DNA of 51,476 bases. Source: Lachnospiraceae bacterium UBA3632 (GTDB lineage: Bacteria > Bacillota > Clostridia > Lachnospirales > Lachnospiraceae). The notes under the pieces were generated by a model. It was not told where the DNA came from. It was given only the letters and a program-made list of their open reading frames with translations, and did not search any database. The position numbers were made by a program, and so were the translations under genes. The DNA is taken from positions 1 to 51,476 of the forward strand of contig DFKZ01000103.1 in the NCBI GenBank assembly GCA_002373975.1, written 5' to 3'. Positions within the stretch are counted from its first letter, which is position 1; every line of letters starts with the position of its first letter. Shown one piece after another: positions 45,132-51,476 of this stretch.

Positions 45132-45871
45132 TACAAAGATTCCCTCCTGGTGTGATACGACATGTATGCTCTTATCAGCTCCCGGTATTTTCCCCTTGCC
45201 ACCGGAATATCGGAATCCGACATATGTACACATTTGGAATCATAGGACTTTACGTATCTCAGATTTATGAGATATGCCCTATGTACTCTGAAATAATCTT
45301 TTCCTGCTATTTTTTCCAGATCGGAAATTCTGCCATAATACTCGATATCATCCCTGTTTGCCATATGCAGCACGATACGTCTGTCAAAAATCTCCGCATA
45401 TCTGACTTCCGAAAGGATCACTCTCGTATTTGCGCCGCCGCTTTTAACTGTTATAGTCCTGACCGCATTCTCTCCCCCGTCATTTTCAAGAAGTGTTCTT
45501 TCTATAGCTTTCTGCTCTTCCGCCTTCTCGATTGCACTTGTAATGACACTCTTTATCCTGTTTTTACTGAATGGCTTGACGATGTAATTGAAAGCACCGA
45601 CATCAAATGCGTTGAATACCTGCTCTTCCAGAGCTGTTACAAATACAAGCACGGTTTTCTTCCCTGCTTCCCTTAAAAGCTTTGAGGCCTTCATTCCGTC
45701 AATTCCGGGCATCTGAATGTCAAGGAATAAAATATCGGCGTCAAAATCAGGTCGTAATAATCCTTGAGCATCTGTGTAGAATTCTATTTCTATACTGCCG
45801 GATACATCGCGCACTGACTCGGCTATCAGTTCCCTTATTCTCTTCTCGTCATCACATATAGCTAATCTCAT
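45131..45871 (-). CDS. LytTR response regulator
   Basis: The protein is 246 residues from the ATG at 45871, six bases after GGA; an in-frame ATG ten codons upstream is less likely. The receiver domain (about 1-115) has ICDDEKR, LFLDIQMP, FVTALE and VKPF. The C-terminal LytTR DNA-binding domain (about 145-246) shows DYFRVHRAYLINLRYVKSYD. It is translationally coupled to the AgrC-like kinase. Such pairs often bind direct repeats in their own promoters. A perfect 16-bp palindrome lies upstream at 45935-45950. Confidence 0.93.
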   Translation of the reverse strand: MRLAICDDEKRIRELIAESVRDVSGSIEIEFYTDAQGLLRPDFDADILFLDIQMPGIDGMKASKLLREAGKKTVLVFVTALEEQVFNAFDVGAFNYIVKPFSKNRIKSVITSAIEKAEEQKAIERTLLENDGGENAVRTITVKSGGANTRVILSEVRYAEIFDRRIVLHMANRDDIEYYGRISDLEKIAGKDYFRVHRAYLINLRYVKSYDSKCVHMSDSDIPVARGKYRELIRAYMSYHTRRESL

Positions 45872-45934
45872 ATCTTTTCCTTTCCTAAGGGCATACCACA
45901 ATTATTTTATCGGCATTCGCGAACTATAATCGAT

Positions 45935-45950
45935 CGTTTTGCGCAAAACG
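45935..45950. promoter_or_regulatory. 16-bp palindrome upstream of the LytTR regulator
   Basis: CGTTTTGCGCAAAACG is a perfect palindrome in the short gap before the regulator gene and next to a T-A-rich TATAGT -10 candidate. It may be an operator. It does not look like the direct repeats LytTR proteins normally bind. Confidence 0.4.
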
Positions 45951-45991
45951 CACTTTTTCTGCAGTGAATCGCATTTTTCGCTGATCAAACA

Positions 45992-46020
45992 CAAAAAAAT
46001 AACCGCCCGGGCGGTTATTT
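45992..46020 (-). terminator. Terminator of the alanyl-tRNA editing gene
   Basis: AAATAACCGCCC and GGGCGGTTATTT form a 12-bp perfect stem followed on the minus strand by seven T. The stem resembles the AATAACCGC terminators in the toxin cassettes. Confidence 0.9.
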
Positions 46021-46023
46021 CTA

Positions 46024-47211
46024 TTAATCAAAGCTTTTCCACAGGTCTTTCAGCTTTGTTTCAGTGAGGTCTGTCGCTGATCCCTGCACCATCTGCGGTG
46101 ACCCGCCGCCCTTGGCGCTGCATATCTTCTGCAGGGCTTTTAAGGCTTCTCTTGCGTCTCCGTTTTTGATGCCTATGATAAATCTGTAACCGGCTTCATC
46201 ATTCCCCGCAAAGATGCCGCAGTATCCGGGGTGCAGCTCCGTAAGCTCGTTTACGCTTTTACGCATAGTAGCGGCATCCATATCCTCTTCGATCAGTATT
46301 ACGTTTTTCTGATCTGCGGGAATGGATGCCCTTTTTATCTCCGAAAGCTTAAGGTCAGCTTCCCTTAGACGTCCTTTAAGAGTGTAGACCTCCTCCTTAA
46401 GTTCCTCTATCCTTCTTCCTATTTCCTCAAAGGGAAGGGAGAAATCCATCGAAAGCTTTGTCATAAGATCGTGCTCTGCCCTGAACAGCCTGAGTGCTCT
46501 GCCTCCGCAGATGATATGTACGCGCACTCCGCCCTTGTATCTCTGGAAGCTTTGAACCTTCAATATGCCTATCTCGCCGGTGCGGTGAACGTGGGGAGCA
46601 CAGCAGGCACAAACGTCATAGCCCGGTATTGTGACCAGTCTAATTTGACCCTCGATCTCTTTCTTGCATCTGAAATCTGTTCTGTCGCACTCATCCTTTG
46701 ACGGATAGCTGGCGGTTATCTCAACATTTTCATAAATTGCACTATTAACTATCGATTCCACATTGCGGATCTGATCTTCTTCCAGCACTCCGCTAAAATC
46801 CATAGTTACAGTATTATCGCTTAAGTGAAACCCCACATTGTCATATCCGTAAAGCCTGTGGACAGTACCGGAAAAAATATGCTCTGCACTGTGCTGCTGC
46901 ATATTGTCAAACCGGTGGTCCCAGTCAATACGCCCGCATATTTCGGTACCGACTGCAATACCGGCAGGCACTCTGTGATAGATGGTCTCACCTTCTTTCT
47001 GAACATCGGCCACAGAGACAGAACTGTCATCGCCCAAAACCAGGATAACTCCTCTGTCAGCGGTCTGTCCGCCCGATTCGGGGAAAAAAAGTGTCCTGTC
47101 CAGAGTGATCAAAAACCCGTCCCCCTCCGGCTCACAGCTCTCTACCCTCGCTGTAAACTCTCTCGCATAGGCGTCCTTATCATATAACTTTTCCGTAGCT
47201 TTTTTCTCCAT
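46024..47211 (-). CDS. Alanyl-tRNA editing protein (AlaX-like with DHHA1 domain)
   Basis: The 395-residue protein resembles the editing half of alanyl-tRNA synthetase. FFPESGGQTADRG opens the N-terminal beta domain, QQHSAEHIFS supplies the first zinc histidines, CACCAPHV the cysteine and second histidine, and a C-terminal DHHA1 domain includes GGGSPQMVQGS. Such free-standing proteins hydrolyse Ser- or Gly-tRNA(Ala) mischarged by AlaRS. It lies alone, 20 bp after the ABC permease stop, and ends at a strong terminator. Confidence 0.92.
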   Translation of the reverse strand: MEKKATEKLYDKDAYAREFTARVESCEPEGDGFLITLDRTLFFPESGGQTADRGVILVLGDDSSVSVADVQKEGETIYHRVPAGIAVGTEICGRIDWDHRFDNMQQHSAEHIFSGTVHRLYGYDNVGFHLSDNTVTMDFSGVLEEDQIRNVESIVNSAIYENVEITASYPSKDECDRTDFRCKKEIEGQIRLVTIPGYDVCACCAPHVHRTGEIGILKVQSFQRYKGGVRVHIICGGRALRLFRAEHDLMTKLSMDFSLPFEEIGRRIEELKEEVYTLKGRLREADLKLSEIKRASIPADQKNVILIEEDMDAATMRKSVNELTELHPGYCGIFAGNDEAGYRFIIGIKNGDAREALKALQKICSAKGGGSPQMVQGSATDLTETKLKDLWKSFD

Positions 47212-47231
47212 CAGTCATCCCATGAATCACG

Positions 47232-48833
47232 TTAAAAACTGTACTTTTTCAGCTTTGAATAAGAAAGTAGCGCAAGCAGAAGGTATACCGCACTCAATAT
47301 GCCTATAGTTATCGGCAGGATCTTAAACGCGATCCCGAGTGCAACCGCTCCGCCTCCTATAAGCATGGTTCCGAACATATTGGGAAGCAGGTAAGACGCA
47401 ACCGCTCTTCCCTGTTTTATAATCTGGATCTCATTCTCCCAGTCCAGCTGCATGTTCTTTACGCCAACCAGCATTCCGAAGGCCGTCGAAAAAAGATTGA
47501 CTGTGATCGTATAGCATAATGCCACTACGACTTCCACAGGGCTTGCCTTAAGTGAGATACAGGACATTACAGTCGCAAATAATCCTACCGGAAGGAAAAG
47601 GAAAATGTTAAAGAGCATCTTTCCCTTAAGTACATCCATCATTTTGAGCGGCAGGGACTGCATGATCCAGTAGTTTTTTCCTTCAAGTGACATGGAGCAG
47701 GCCGTGGACGGAACCATTCCGGTAAAGAAATATACAAGGACAGGCACCACAAGCGCTGCCGCTACACCGCTCAGATCAACCTCCATTCCGGCCATTGAGC
47801 TGATCATCTTATTGACATTTATAAAGAGAATGGCAATACCGAAAACCACTGACATAACCGCGCCCATTCCGATATTTGTCATGTACGCAACCGACCCGGT
47901 GAAACGCTTGGCCTCCTTGATGCAGACACTCATCACAACGCTCCGGGCTTTGAAATCTGTATCTTTAACCCGGGCCTTTGAGGTGTGGGATTCACTCAGC
48001 TTTGAATTGATCCCCTTATAAAATCTCGAGAAGATAAAGAAGAAAACTTCGTAAGCGGTTATCGATATCGCAAAGATCAAAATGATGGCCAGGATGTTGT
48101 GATCGTTTACCGCATCGGAAAACCATTTTGCCGTAGGAATGAAGCCTGAGGCGTTCGAAAAGGCATCGGCCGAGCCTGTGACCACTTCCTCTATCTTATT
48201 ATTTTTGATGGTGTCTTCGATGAAAAAGCGCACAAAGAAAAGAGGAATGACAAGGATGAATGTGAGGATCGTAAGCACGATATTCTTGTGTTTAAATCCC
48301 GCACCGATGCCACCGATAAGAGCGCTTATGAAAACTGCGATCAGCATCGGTATTACGGGAAGGAAAAAGGTAAGTACCACCCAGATTATGACCGAAAGTC
48401 CGGATGGTTTTCCTCCGATGATATATCCGATAAGTGATGAAAAGGACAGCACGCAGGTCCATTTTAAGTTGTCAAAATACATGAAAAGGAAGCGGCTCGA
48501 TACCACATTTTTCACAGTAAAAGGCATGGACATGAGCATGTCATATTCTTTATAGCCAAACAGGATTCCATGTGCCTTAAAGAGCGTCAGGAAAAATGAG
48601 AGCGCAAAGATAATGGTAGCAGGGATACCCGGAACAGCTTCCGCCATTCCGAAATACGACATACCGAAAGAAATGCCTCCGGTATATATCGCAAGAAGCA
48701 GATAGATGAAGCCAAATCCTATTATATTGCCGGTGGCCAGGCTTCGCTTTTTCTTATCATCACTGTGCCTCAGCACGTTTATATTACTCGTCGAAGTTAT
48801 GATGGTTTTAAGGAGAAGTATCTGATCATTCAT
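47232..48833 (-). CDS. ABC transporter permease
   Basis: The 533-residue protein has about 12 membrane segments and resembles the ABC-2-like exporter permeases (YhaP/NatB-like) of Firmicutes. It contains long loops with no enzymatic motif. The ATG lies 8 bp inside the end of the ATPase gene, so the two are translated together and form one exporter. The substrate is unknown; the family often exports peptides, drugs or sodium. Confidence 0.8.
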   Translation of the reverse strand: MNDQILLLKTIITSTSNINVLRHSDDKKKRSLATGNIIGFGFIYLLLAIYTGGISFGMSYFGMAEAVPGIPATIIFALSFFLTLFKAHGILFGYKEYDMLMSMPFTVKNVVSSRFLFMYFDNLKWTCVLSFSSLIGYIIGGKPSGLSVIIWVVLTFFLPVIPMLIAVFISALIGGIGAGFKHKNIVLTILTFILVIPLFFVRFFIEDTIKNNKIEEVVTGSADAFSNASGFIPTAKWFSDAVNDHNILAIILIFAISITAYEVFFFIFSRFYKGINSKLSESHTSKARVKDTDFKARSVVMSVCIKEAKRFTGSVAYMTNIGMGAVMSVVFGIAILFINVNKMISSMAGMEVDLSGVAAALVVPVLVYFFTGMVPSTACSMSLEGKNYWIMQSLPLKMMDVLKGKMLFNIFLFLPVGLFATVMSCISLKASPVEVVVALCYTITVNLFSTAFGMLVGVKNMQLDWENEIQIIKQGRAVASYLLPNMFGTMLIGGGAVALGIAFKILPITIGILSAVYLLLALLSYSKLKKYSF

Positions 48834-49545
48834 CTTTTACCGCCTCCAGGAATACTTCCTCCAGCGTCTTTTCGCCGATAAGCTCTTCAACTTTTCCGTT
48901 TGCTATTATCCGGCCCTTTTTGATGATGGCGATCTTGTTGCAGAGCCTTTCCGCCACATCAAGCACATGGGTTGAAAAGAATACTGCGCTTCCGTTTTCG
49001 CACATTTCATGCATTATCTCTTTTAATGTAAATGCAGCCTGAGGATCGAGCCCCACGAAAGGCTCATCCATAACAAGCAGCTTGGGACTGTGTATAAGCG
49101 CGCCGATGATCGCAACTTTCTGTTTCATACCATGTGAGTATGAAGATATAAGACTCTTTAATGCGTCCGCTATCCCAAAACGCTTTGCATAATCGGTGAT
49201 CTTTTCTTCTCTTTCTTCACGGCTGATACCGAACGCATCCGCAATAAAATTAAGATACTGGATACCCGTGAGATTCTCGTAAAGATCAGGATTATCCGGG
49301 ATATACGCGGTCACTTTTTTGCACTCCAGTGCCTCTTTTCTGACGTCATGACCGTCTATCTCGATTGTGCCTTCATCAAAATCCATGACACCTACAACCG
49401 CCCTGATGGTCGTACTTTTTCCCGCCCCGTTGTGACCGATAAATCCAAAGATATCTCCGCTCTCAACACTGAGGCAGACATTATCGCATGCCTTCTTGTT
49501 TCCGCCGTATGTTTTTGTATAGTTTTCGATCTTTAAAATGCTCAT
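48826..49545 (-). CDS. ABC transporter ATP-binding protein
   Basis: The protein is about 239 residues and has Walker A GHNGAGKST, Q-loop region TAYIPDNPDLYENL, signature SYSHGMKQK, Walker B LLVMDEP and the H-loop STHVLD. These are typical of DrrA/CcmA-type exporters. The ATG at 49545 is preferred over a GTG four codons upstream, which overlaps the GAGGG ribosome site. It overlaps the permease gene and follows a 29-codon small ORF. Confidence 0.93.
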   Translation of the reverse strand: MSILKIENYTKTYGGNKKACDNVCLSVESGDIFGFIGHNGAGKSTTIRAVVGVMDFDEGTIEIDGHDVRKEALECKKVTAYIPDNPDLYENLTGIQYLNFIADAFGISREEREEKITDYAKRFGIADALKSLISSYSHGMKQKVAIIGALIHSPKLLVMDEPFVGLDPQAAFTLKEIMHEMCENGSAVFFSTHVLDVAERLCNKIAIIKKGRIIANGKVEELIGEKTLEEVFLEAVKDE

Positions 49546-49557
49546 TTCAACCCTCAC

Positions 49558-49647
49558 TTATTTCGTCGAATTCATTACTCCGATTCCATTTACAATACTG
49601 TCAAAGACTTTATACCGTGTCGATTTGCCCCCTTGTTGTTCATACAT
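49558..49647 (-). CDS. Candidate 29-residue leader peptide upstream of the ABC genes
   Basis: The reading begins MYEQQGGKSTRYKVF, with AAAGG six to seven bases before its ATG, and ends 13 bases before the ATPase start. It lies inside the leader of a plausible promoter (49704-49731). It has no recognised domain. It could be a real small protein, a truncated regulator remnant or a leader peptide that couples translation to the ABC genes. Confidence 0.4.
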   Translation of the reverse strand: MYEQQGGKSTRYKVFDSIVNGIGVMNSTK

Positions 49648-49703
49648 TTCCAACCTTTCGTTTTATCCCTGTATTTCATGTTGATGCAACTATGCTTAAC
49701 ATT

Positions 49704-49731
49704 ATTGTACATCATCTGATCCGGTTGTCTA
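49704..49731 (-). promoter_or_regulatory. Promoter of the ABC transporter unit
   Basis: TAGACA (49726-49731) and TACAAT (49704-49709) are 16 bases apart on the minus strand, each one base from consensus. Confidence 0.5.
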
Positions 49732-49841
49732 TCAAGCGGATATAACATTTTGGGCATTAAAATGTAGAAAAAAGTTGCGCAGTCTTCCCTCCTGACTCCC
49801 GGTGCCCTGTTTTTTGATGCTTTACATCTTCGTATGTCCTT

Positions 49842-50324
49842 TCACTGCTGTCCCGATACTTTTTTGATGAAGTCTTCTATCTTTGATCCGTTGTCCTTTG
49901 ACAATTCATGTTTCTTGTCAAGTAATGAAACCGTGTTCTTGAGGTTCGGAAGCAGTTTTGTTATTGCGGCAAGGCCTTTCTCGACTTCACCACCGCCACT
50001 TAAGAAAAACAGTGATGTGACTTTTGCGGCCGCTTTCCCGTCTTTTAAAAATGCGTTGATCGCAGGTACGCCTTTGCTGTTCCAGATAGGTGACCCGAGG
50101 ATAATCTCGTCATATTCGTTTGCGTCTTTTTCCAGCGGTTTTAATTCAGGAATGTATTTCATCATTACCTGTCCCCCGCCGACCAGCATCTGTGCAAGAA
50201 ATGCTTTTGGCATCTTCTTTACGGTTTCCAGCTTCATGATATCCGCATCAAGTGCCTCTGCGATTTTTTTTGCAGCCTCTTCTGTGTTTCCCGATAATGA
50301 ATAATAAACTATTAATCTTTTCAT
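49842..50324 (-). CDS. Flavodoxin family protein
   Basis: The protein is 160 residues from the ATG at 50324, which has GGAGG five bases upstream; an ATG four codons earlier is part of that site. It has the phosphate-binding loop YYSLSGNTEEAA and ILGSPIWNSKGVPA around the flavin ring. It should carry FMN and transfer low-potential electrons or act as a quinone reductase. It is a single gene with no redox partner nearby. Confidence 0.9.
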   Translation of the reverse strand: MKRLIVYYSLSGNTEEAAKKIAEALDADIMKLETVKKMPKAFLAQMLVGGGQVMMKYIPELKPLEKDANEYDEIILGSPIWNSKGVPAINAFLKDGKAAAKVTSLFFLSGGGEVEKGLAAITKLLPNLKNTVSLLDKKHELSKDNGSKIEDFIKKVSGQQ

Positions 50325-50423
50325 TTTTACCTCCATGTTATAGCCCTTGGGAAGTGTCTTGATAAAAATTTGTTAGATATTCATAACCTATGGATAAAAA
50401 AAGACGCCATGATTTTAATATCT

Positions 50424-50453
50424 ATCAGCAGTTAGTATTTCCTATCTGCTGAT
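50424..50453. other. Inverted repeat upstream of the flavodoxin gene
   Basis: ATCAGCAG (50424-50431) and CTGCTGAT (50446-50453) pair perfectly around a 14-base loop. It could be an operator or an mRNA hairpin in the flavodoxin promoter region. Confidence 0.35.
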
Positions 50454-50516
50454 GAATTATACATACTTAAGCGCCATTTTTCAATATTTTATTTCAGTCT
50501 CGACTATGAGTCTTGC

Positions 50517-50551
50517 AAAAAAGGGCGACGTCGTCATTCCGACGTCTGCCC
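50517..50551 (-). terminator. Terminator of the MNT/HEPN operon
   Basis: On the minus strand GGGC-GACGTC and GACGTC-GCCC form the stem, followed by six T. Confidence 0.85.
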
Positions 50552-50583
50552 CAAATCAACCTGACGCCATTCTGACGTCACAC

Positions 50584-51009
50584 TTATATACCGATAACTT
50601 TTGCAATTTCAGCACATTCGCTCTTGATATATTCTACAAGTATCTTTCCGAATTCATCGGCTTTTTTATGGAGATATTGTGCCAAATCTTTATCAAGCGA
50701 ATAGTTTGCTTCGTAATCGCAAAGCCCTCTCTGTTTTTCCAACGAATTTAAGAAAGATCCATATTCACTGGGAATTGCTTTCTTTTCATGTACATAAATC
50801 CTATTGAATTCGCCAAGCAAAGTCTTATGCTTTGACGTATCCTCATATTCTACTGAATAAATTAGCCTGCAAAGGTTAAATATGTAGTAATAATCCAAAG
50901 GAATCGCCTGTTTGTACCGACTGGAATTCATGCAATAGTCAGCTAATTCCTTCTTTTGCAATGCTAAATCATAATATCCGGCTGATGCCTTTATCCTATC
51001 CTCATCCAT
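50584..51009 (-). CDS. HEPN domain protein (toxin-like)
   Basis: The 141-residue helical protein resembles HEPN proteins of the UPF0332 group: FNRIYVHEKKAIPSEYG and KQRGLCDYEANYS fit the family. HEPN toxins are ribonucleases with an R-x4-6-H site; here only RIYVH (R-x3-H) is near that spacing, so nuclease activity is uncertain. It starts directly after the stop of the MNT gene, in the usual pair arrangement. A strong terminator follows. Confidence 0.75.
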   Translation of the reverse strand: MDEDRIKASAGYYDLALQKKELADYCMNSSRYKQAIPLDYYYIFNLCRLIYSVEYEDTSKHKTLLGEFNRIYVHEKKAIPSEYGSFLNSLEKQRGLCDYEANYSLDKDLAQYLHKKADEFGKILVEYIKSECAEIAKVIGI

Positions 51010-51396
51010 CTAACACGGAACCCCCTCTCTGGCTATATCCTTAAAAAGTCTGCTACTTCCGCTATTAGCATTATAATATGAACGAGGAAAACACAATGCA
51101 TGTATTATCACTCCATATTCTCCGAGCAATTCATCTGAGATTTCATCTACTACTAGATTAATGTTAAGCTCTGAAATCTTGTGCTCATCATATATGATGC
51201 ATATATCAATATCCGAGTCATCACCGGCACTGTTTCTTGCATACGAACCAAACAGATTCATATTAACGATAATATCATTATCTATTCTACCCTGTAAGCG
51301 TTCCTTAAAACTCCTTATAACATCTGCCATTGAAAAAGCTCCGTAACTGCTTCTTACGACGATATCATTCATTATACGAGTCGCCATGCCACTCAT
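51010..51396 (-). CDS. MNT-type nucleotidyltransferase (antitoxin-like)
   Basis: The 128-residue protein has the minimal nucleotidyltransferase site GSYARNSAGDDSDID, which is an exact GS-x10-D-x-D. In MntA/HepT modules this enzyme adds AMP to the HEPN toxin and silences it. It precedes the HEPN gene with no gap. A good AGGAGG site lies upstream of the ATG at 51396; the next ATG three codons later is possible. The upstream region runs to the window edge and is AT-rich. Confidence 0.82.
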   Translation of the reverse strand: MSGMATRIMNDIVVRSSYGAFSMADVIRSFKERLQGRIDNDIIVNMNLFGSYARNSAGDDSDIDICIIYDEHKISELNINLVVDEISDELLGEYGVIIHALCFPRSYYNANSGSSRLFKDIAREGVPC

Positions 51397-51476
51397 ATCT
51401 GTTTTTCCTCCTTCCTTTTCTATTTATTTTCTTAAATATATCACAATAAGTGACCATTGTGTATAAAAAAACTTCT

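Noticed and set aside
43731..45871. A complete Agr quorum-sensing locus
   Set aside because: Kinase and LytTR regulator are present, but no AgrB-like protease or AgrD-like peptide was found nearby.

Overview
The window looks like a chromosomal segment of a Gram-positive gut or rumen Lachnospiraceae, most likely close to Butyrivibrio. The reasons are moderate GC, strong AGGAGG-type ribosome sites, a GH3 beta-glucosidase with the permuted domain order known from Butyrivibrio and Ruminococcus, a Firmicutes-type priA-def-fmt-rsmB-rlmN-prpC-prkC-rsgA gene order, and a FliD-like flagellar cap fragment. MurE carries the DNPR motif, so the peptidoglycan should contain meso-diaminopimelate. Almost everything is on the minus strand. 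No rRNA, tRNA, CRISPR array or transposase was seen.

Layout. 1-375: a strongly self-complementary non-coding stretch. 376-5943: a sugar operon (GH3, uxuA, uxuB) lying directly behind carB. 9266-10681: a uracil permease with a promoter and a possible leader attenuator. 10890-16091: rsgA, prkC, prpC and rlmN. 16092-24183: an AT-richer island of repeats and accessory genes. 24184-30785: rsmB, fmt, def, priA and murE. 30878-36484: a two-receiver regulator, small membrane proteins, a putative glycoside hydrolase and a MATE exporter. 36486-45871: GNAT proteins, an orphan 528-residue protein with a STAS/anti-sigma pair, a GH26 mannanase, a coiled-coil protein, a FliD-like protein and an AgrC/LytTR-type two-component pair. 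46024-51396: an alanyl-tRNA editing protein, an ABC exporter, a flavodoxin and an MNT/HEPN pair.

The most interesting part is the island at 16.1-24.2 kb, which separates rsmB from rlmN, normally neighbours in Firmicutes. It holds three related acyl-adenylating (AMP-binding) enzymes. Two begin inside long CTGT tetranucleotide tracts of 12.25 and 13.25 copies, placed just after a Shine-Dalgarno site and a TTG start; the third keeps 3 copies. Frame arithmetic puts the 13.25-copy gene in frame (ON). The 12.25-copy gene hits a TAG straight after the tract (OFF), and losing one unit would restore a 601-residue protein of family length. This is the architecture of a slipped-strand contingency locus, which is unusual in Clostridia. 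Each long tract is followed by a nearly identical cassette that looks like a small hydrophobic type I toxin gene with a convergent antisense RNA. A third cassette has been deleted down to a stub. A PlsC-like acyltransferase sits in the middle. I infer a phase-variable acyl activation and transfer module that may modify lipids or surface polymers.

All calls were made by reading the sequence. Homology, repeat identity and RNA folds were judged by eye.
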